From Methanosarcinales archaeon (GTDB lineage Archaea > Halobacteriota > Methanosarcinia > Methanosarcinales > Methanocomedenaceae): a stretch of DNA of 7,631 nucleotides. Every line of letters begins with the position of its first letter. The first letter of the stretch is position 1. A program made the position numbers and the translations under genes. Location of the stretch: positions 1-7,631 of the forward strand of contig DAOWEE010000199.1 in NCBI GenBank assembly GCA_030638625.1. The letters are read 5' to 3'. Under the pieces are notes generated by a model, which was not told the DNA's origin, made no database searches, and saw nothing but the letters and a program-made list of their open reading frames with translations. Positions 6,226 through 7,631 of the stretch are shown one piece after another.

Positions 6226-6256
6226 AAAAAAAGTTTCCCTGGAAAATACCAGGGAA
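6226..6256 (-). terminator. Hairpin plus T-run terminator of the DUF4013 gene
   Basis: TTCCCTGG (6235-6242) and CCAGGGAA (6249-6256) form a perfect 8-base stem with a 6-base loop. Read on the - strand it lies 17 bases after the DUF4013 stop and is followed by a run of seven T (the A-run at 6226-6232), giving the layout of an intrinsic terminator. Confidence 0.65.
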
Positions 6257-6273
6257 TTCTGATCTTTTCCTTA

Positions 6274-6915
6274 TCAGGCACTTGATGCTGCGTAGACTTT
6301 ACCGAACATATTTGCAGCTACGAGAATTACATAAAAGTGTGCAAAAATCATTACCACCCAGCCTATGAAAGGAATAACGGCAATGAAACTGACTATTAAC
6401 ATTAATGCATATAAGACAATTATTGCAATTATGTATTCTCCAATAACAGATTTTATTCTCGATAATATTTCTCCAATCCCAAATGCAGCACCTATCGAAT
6501 CTTCTTTGGCATATATTGATAATGCCATCGGTAACAGCAGCCACACAATAAACATCAGAAACACACTCAACAAGGAACCTCCGATAATTGTACCTATACT
6601 GGCATGGGATACATCACCTGATGCGATTGACGAGATTGCAGCTCCACCTATTGACATAAACATTACAGCCAATGGTATGAGCATATAAATAAATACCACA
6701 ATGATTACAAGCAATCCTTTAACAAACAGATTACTCCAATCATCCCATTCAGGCAGGCCAGATTTGCCATCAATGCCCCCACGCATAGTTTTGATATAAT
6801 ATCCCAGTGCAATAAAATTTACAATGGGTATTAGCATTAGCAGACCACCAATCACCATTTTTTTTATCCATTCAACGTCATTTGCGGGAAACTTGACAGC
6901 TTCGACAATATCCAT
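6274..6915 (-). CDS. DUF4013 family integral membrane protein
   Basis: This 213-residue membrane protein carries the N-terminal signature of DUF4013: EWIKKMVIGGLLMLIPIVN (15-33), GYYIKTMRGGIDG (38-50) and GLPEWDDWSNLFVKG (53-67). Hydrophobic segments follow at about 68-90, 107-135, 160-182 and 183-203. The family is common in euryarchaea and some bacteria, and no biochemical role is established. A strong ribosome binding site (AGGAGG on the - strand at 6925-6930, 9 bases before the ATG) fixes the start. The gene has its own hairpin terminator and is divergent from the CcmC-like gene, sharing about 200 bases that may hold control sites for both. No truncation or frameshift is seen. The function is unknown; a link to the haem gene is only positional. 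Confidence 0.87.
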   Translation of the reverse strand: MDIVEAVKFPANDVEWIKKMVIGGLLMLIPIVNFIALGYYIKTMRGGIDGKSGLPEWDDWSNLFVKGLLVIIVVFIYMLIPLAVMFMSIGGAAISSIASGDVSHASIGTIIGGSLLSVFLMFIVWLLLPMALSIYAKEDSIGAAFGIGEILSRIKSVIGEYIIAIIVLYALMLIVSFIAVIPFIGWVVMIFAHFYVILVAANMFGKVYAASSA

Positions 6916-6946
6916 AAAATATTACCTCCTTAAAATTAAAAGCAAC

Positions 6947-7009
6947 ATCTACTTTCATATCATATACGCAATCGTTTAAAATTGCAATAAAAAAATTATC
7001 TACTGTCAT
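6947..7009. repeat. Pair of 12-base direct repeats in the divergent intergenic region
   Basis: ATCTACTTTCAT (6947-6958) recurs as ATCTACTGTCAT (6998-7009) with one mismatch. The copies are 51 bases apart, close to five helical turns, so they could be same-face binding sites for a regulator. The second copy runs into the palindrome TGTCATGACA (7004-7013). Confidence 0.4.
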
Positions 7010-7013
7010 GACA
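7004..7013. promoter_or_regulatory. Perfect 10-base palindrome next to a TATA box
   Basis: TGTCATGACA is a perfect palindrome directly before TTTATACTT (7014-7022), where the B-recognition element of a + strand promoter would lie. It is a candidate regulator site for the CcmC-like gene, or for the divergent DUF4013 gene. Inferred from symmetry and position. Confidence 0.35.
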
Positions 7014-7022
7014 TTTATACTT
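7014..7022 (+). promoter_or_regulatory. Candidate TATA box for the CcmC-like gene
   Basis: TTTATACTT predicts initiation near 7042-7045 and a leader of about 80 bases. A second possible element, TTTAATAC at 7056-7063, would give a leader of about 40 bases. The sequence alone does not decide between them. Confidence 0.35.
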
Positions 7023-7025
7023 ATC

Positions 7026-7065
7026 GTGTATTTGAAACATATTTTTTCAAAATCATTTAATACAC
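7026..7065. repeat. Nested inverted repeats upstream of the CcmC-like gene
   Basis: The outer arms GTGTATT (7026-7032) and AATACAC (7059-7065) pair perfectly. Inside them TTTGAAA (7031-7037) and TTTCAAA (7045-7051) form a second perfect 7-base inverted repeat with a 7-base centre. TGAAACAT also occurs twice (7033-7040, 7067-7074). The element could be an operator or, if transcription starts upstream of it, a leader hairpin. Confidence 0.4.
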
Positions 7066-7123
7066 ATGAAACATCTAATAATATCTCAAATCATGAAAAT
7101 GGGCTTTAGCAGGGATGAAAAGT

Positions 7124-7631
7124 ATGAAAAACAATAATAATAAAAAAATTCTATATGCAGCCACCGTTGTTTTAATGCTCGCAGCAATTGGAGTCATTCT
7201 CTTCTACGCACCCGTGCCAATAAACCCGGGTGAGCGGGGCACATACACCGATTCTGAAGGGCTGGTACAATATATATCCACCGATGCCCAGTGGACAAAC
7301 TATGTCTATAGTTTCCACATCGCATACTTCCATATCGCTATTGCGCTGACATCATACCTGGCCTTCCTGCTGGTATTCATTTTCAGTATATTCTATCTCC
7401 GCACCAGCAAGCAGGAATGGGATATCAAAGCTGCAACCTCGGCTGAGGCAGGAGTACTGTTTGGAGGACTTACCCTCATCACAGGTTCAATCTGGGCCGG
7501 GTCTGCATGGGGACATTACTGGCCACCCGGCGATGTGCGACTTAATACATCACTTGTGCTTTTCTTCATTTACATCGCTTACCTGATGATACGACAGGCC
7601 GTGGACTCTCCTGAGAAGCGGGCACGTCTAT
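7124..7631 (+). CDS. ccmC: CcmC-like cytochrome c maturation protein, 5' part
   Basis: The window holds the first 169 residues; the gene continues beyond the right edge. CcmC is an integral membrane protein of the haem-handling WWD family that places haem on the chaperone CcmE outside the membrane. Hydrophobic segments lie at about 9-29, 66-91, 108-126 and 142-158. FHIAYFH (64-70) corresponds to the haem-ligand histidine region (HVPAAW in E. coli), with His65 the candidate ligand. LTLITGSIWAGSAWG (116-130) precedes the signature, read here as WGHYWPPGDVRLNTS (129-143), against WGTWWVWDARLTS in bacterial CcmC. The last Trp is lost and one residue gained. A long outer loop (about 30-60) follows the first segment. 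ATG 7124 is favoured because AGGGA at 7111-7115 lies 8 bases upstream; ATG 7115 is in frame but too close to that site. Related CcsA- or CcmF-type proteins are alternatives; position and size favour CcmC. It implies c-type cytochromes in the host. Confidence 0.8.
   Translation, partial: MKNNNNKKILYAATVVLMLAAIGVILFYAPVPINPGERGTYTDSEGLVQYISTDAQWTNYVYSFHIAYFHIAIALTSYLAFLLVFIFSIFYLRTSKQEWDIKAATSAEAGVLFGGLTLITGSIWAGSAWGHYWPPGDVRLNTSLVLFFIYIAYLMIRQAVDSPEKRARL

Noticed and set aside
7093..7137. Upstream mini-ORF MKMGFSRDEKYEKQ overlapping the CcmC-like start
   Set aside because: It is out of frame, only 14 codons and has no ribosome binding site, so it is most likely chance.

Overview
The window looks like chromosomal DNA of a methanogen-related euryarchaeon, most likely Methanosarcinales or ANME-2-like. 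The basis is AT-rich archaeal TATA elements upstream of genes, GGAGG-type ribosome binding sites, a DUF4013 membrane protein, a Re-citrate-synthase-type enzyme beside an isocitrate-dehydrogenase-like enzyme, and a CcmC-like haem handling protein, expected in archaea that make c-type cytochromes. No rRNA, tRNA, CRISPR array, insertion sequence or integrase was recognised. The lineage is an inference from gene content, not from a marker gene.

Layout. (1) 3-179: the C-terminal tail of an unidentified, charged, probably coiled-coil protein, ending in a short imperfect duplication. (2) 180-300: a promoter with a dyad between the TATA box and the predicted start. (3) 301-3046, + strand: a lipoprotein of the PhnD-like substrate-binding family, then, one base later, a membrane histidine kinase (extracytoplasmic sensor, HAMP, PAS, HisKA, HATPase). 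No transporter permease or ATPase and no response regulator is present. (4) 3138-4154, + strand: a beta-decarboxylating dehydrogenase with NADP-type residues, convergent with (5) 4217-5500, - strand: a Re-citrate/homocitrate-synthase family enzyme. A hairpin flanked by T- and A-runs separates them. (6) 5684-6118, + strand: a small RDD-family membrane protein with a TTG start behind a strong ribosome binding site. It is convergent with (7) 6274-6915, - strand: a DUF4013 membrane protein, again with a hairpin terminator between. (8) 7124-end, + strand: the 5' part of a CcmC-like gene, divergent from the DUF4013 gene across about 200 bases rich in dyads and short repeats.

How the parts fit. The lipoprotein and kinase probably form one sensory unit in which the binding protein presents a ligand to the kinase, as in AioX/AioS arsenite sensing. 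A cysteine in the putative pocket makes ligands other than phosphonate worth testing. The dehydrogenase and synthase together suggest the oxidative branch from acetyl-CoA and oxaloacetate to 2-oxoglutarate for glutamate synthesis; aconitase is not in the window. The CcmC-like protein would serve cytochrome c maturation, but its tryptophan-rich signature departs from the bacterial pattern. No wholly new multi-gene system is evident. The best leads are the binding-protein/kinase pair, the altered WWD motif, and the Asp-to-Glu change in the dehydrogenase metal site.
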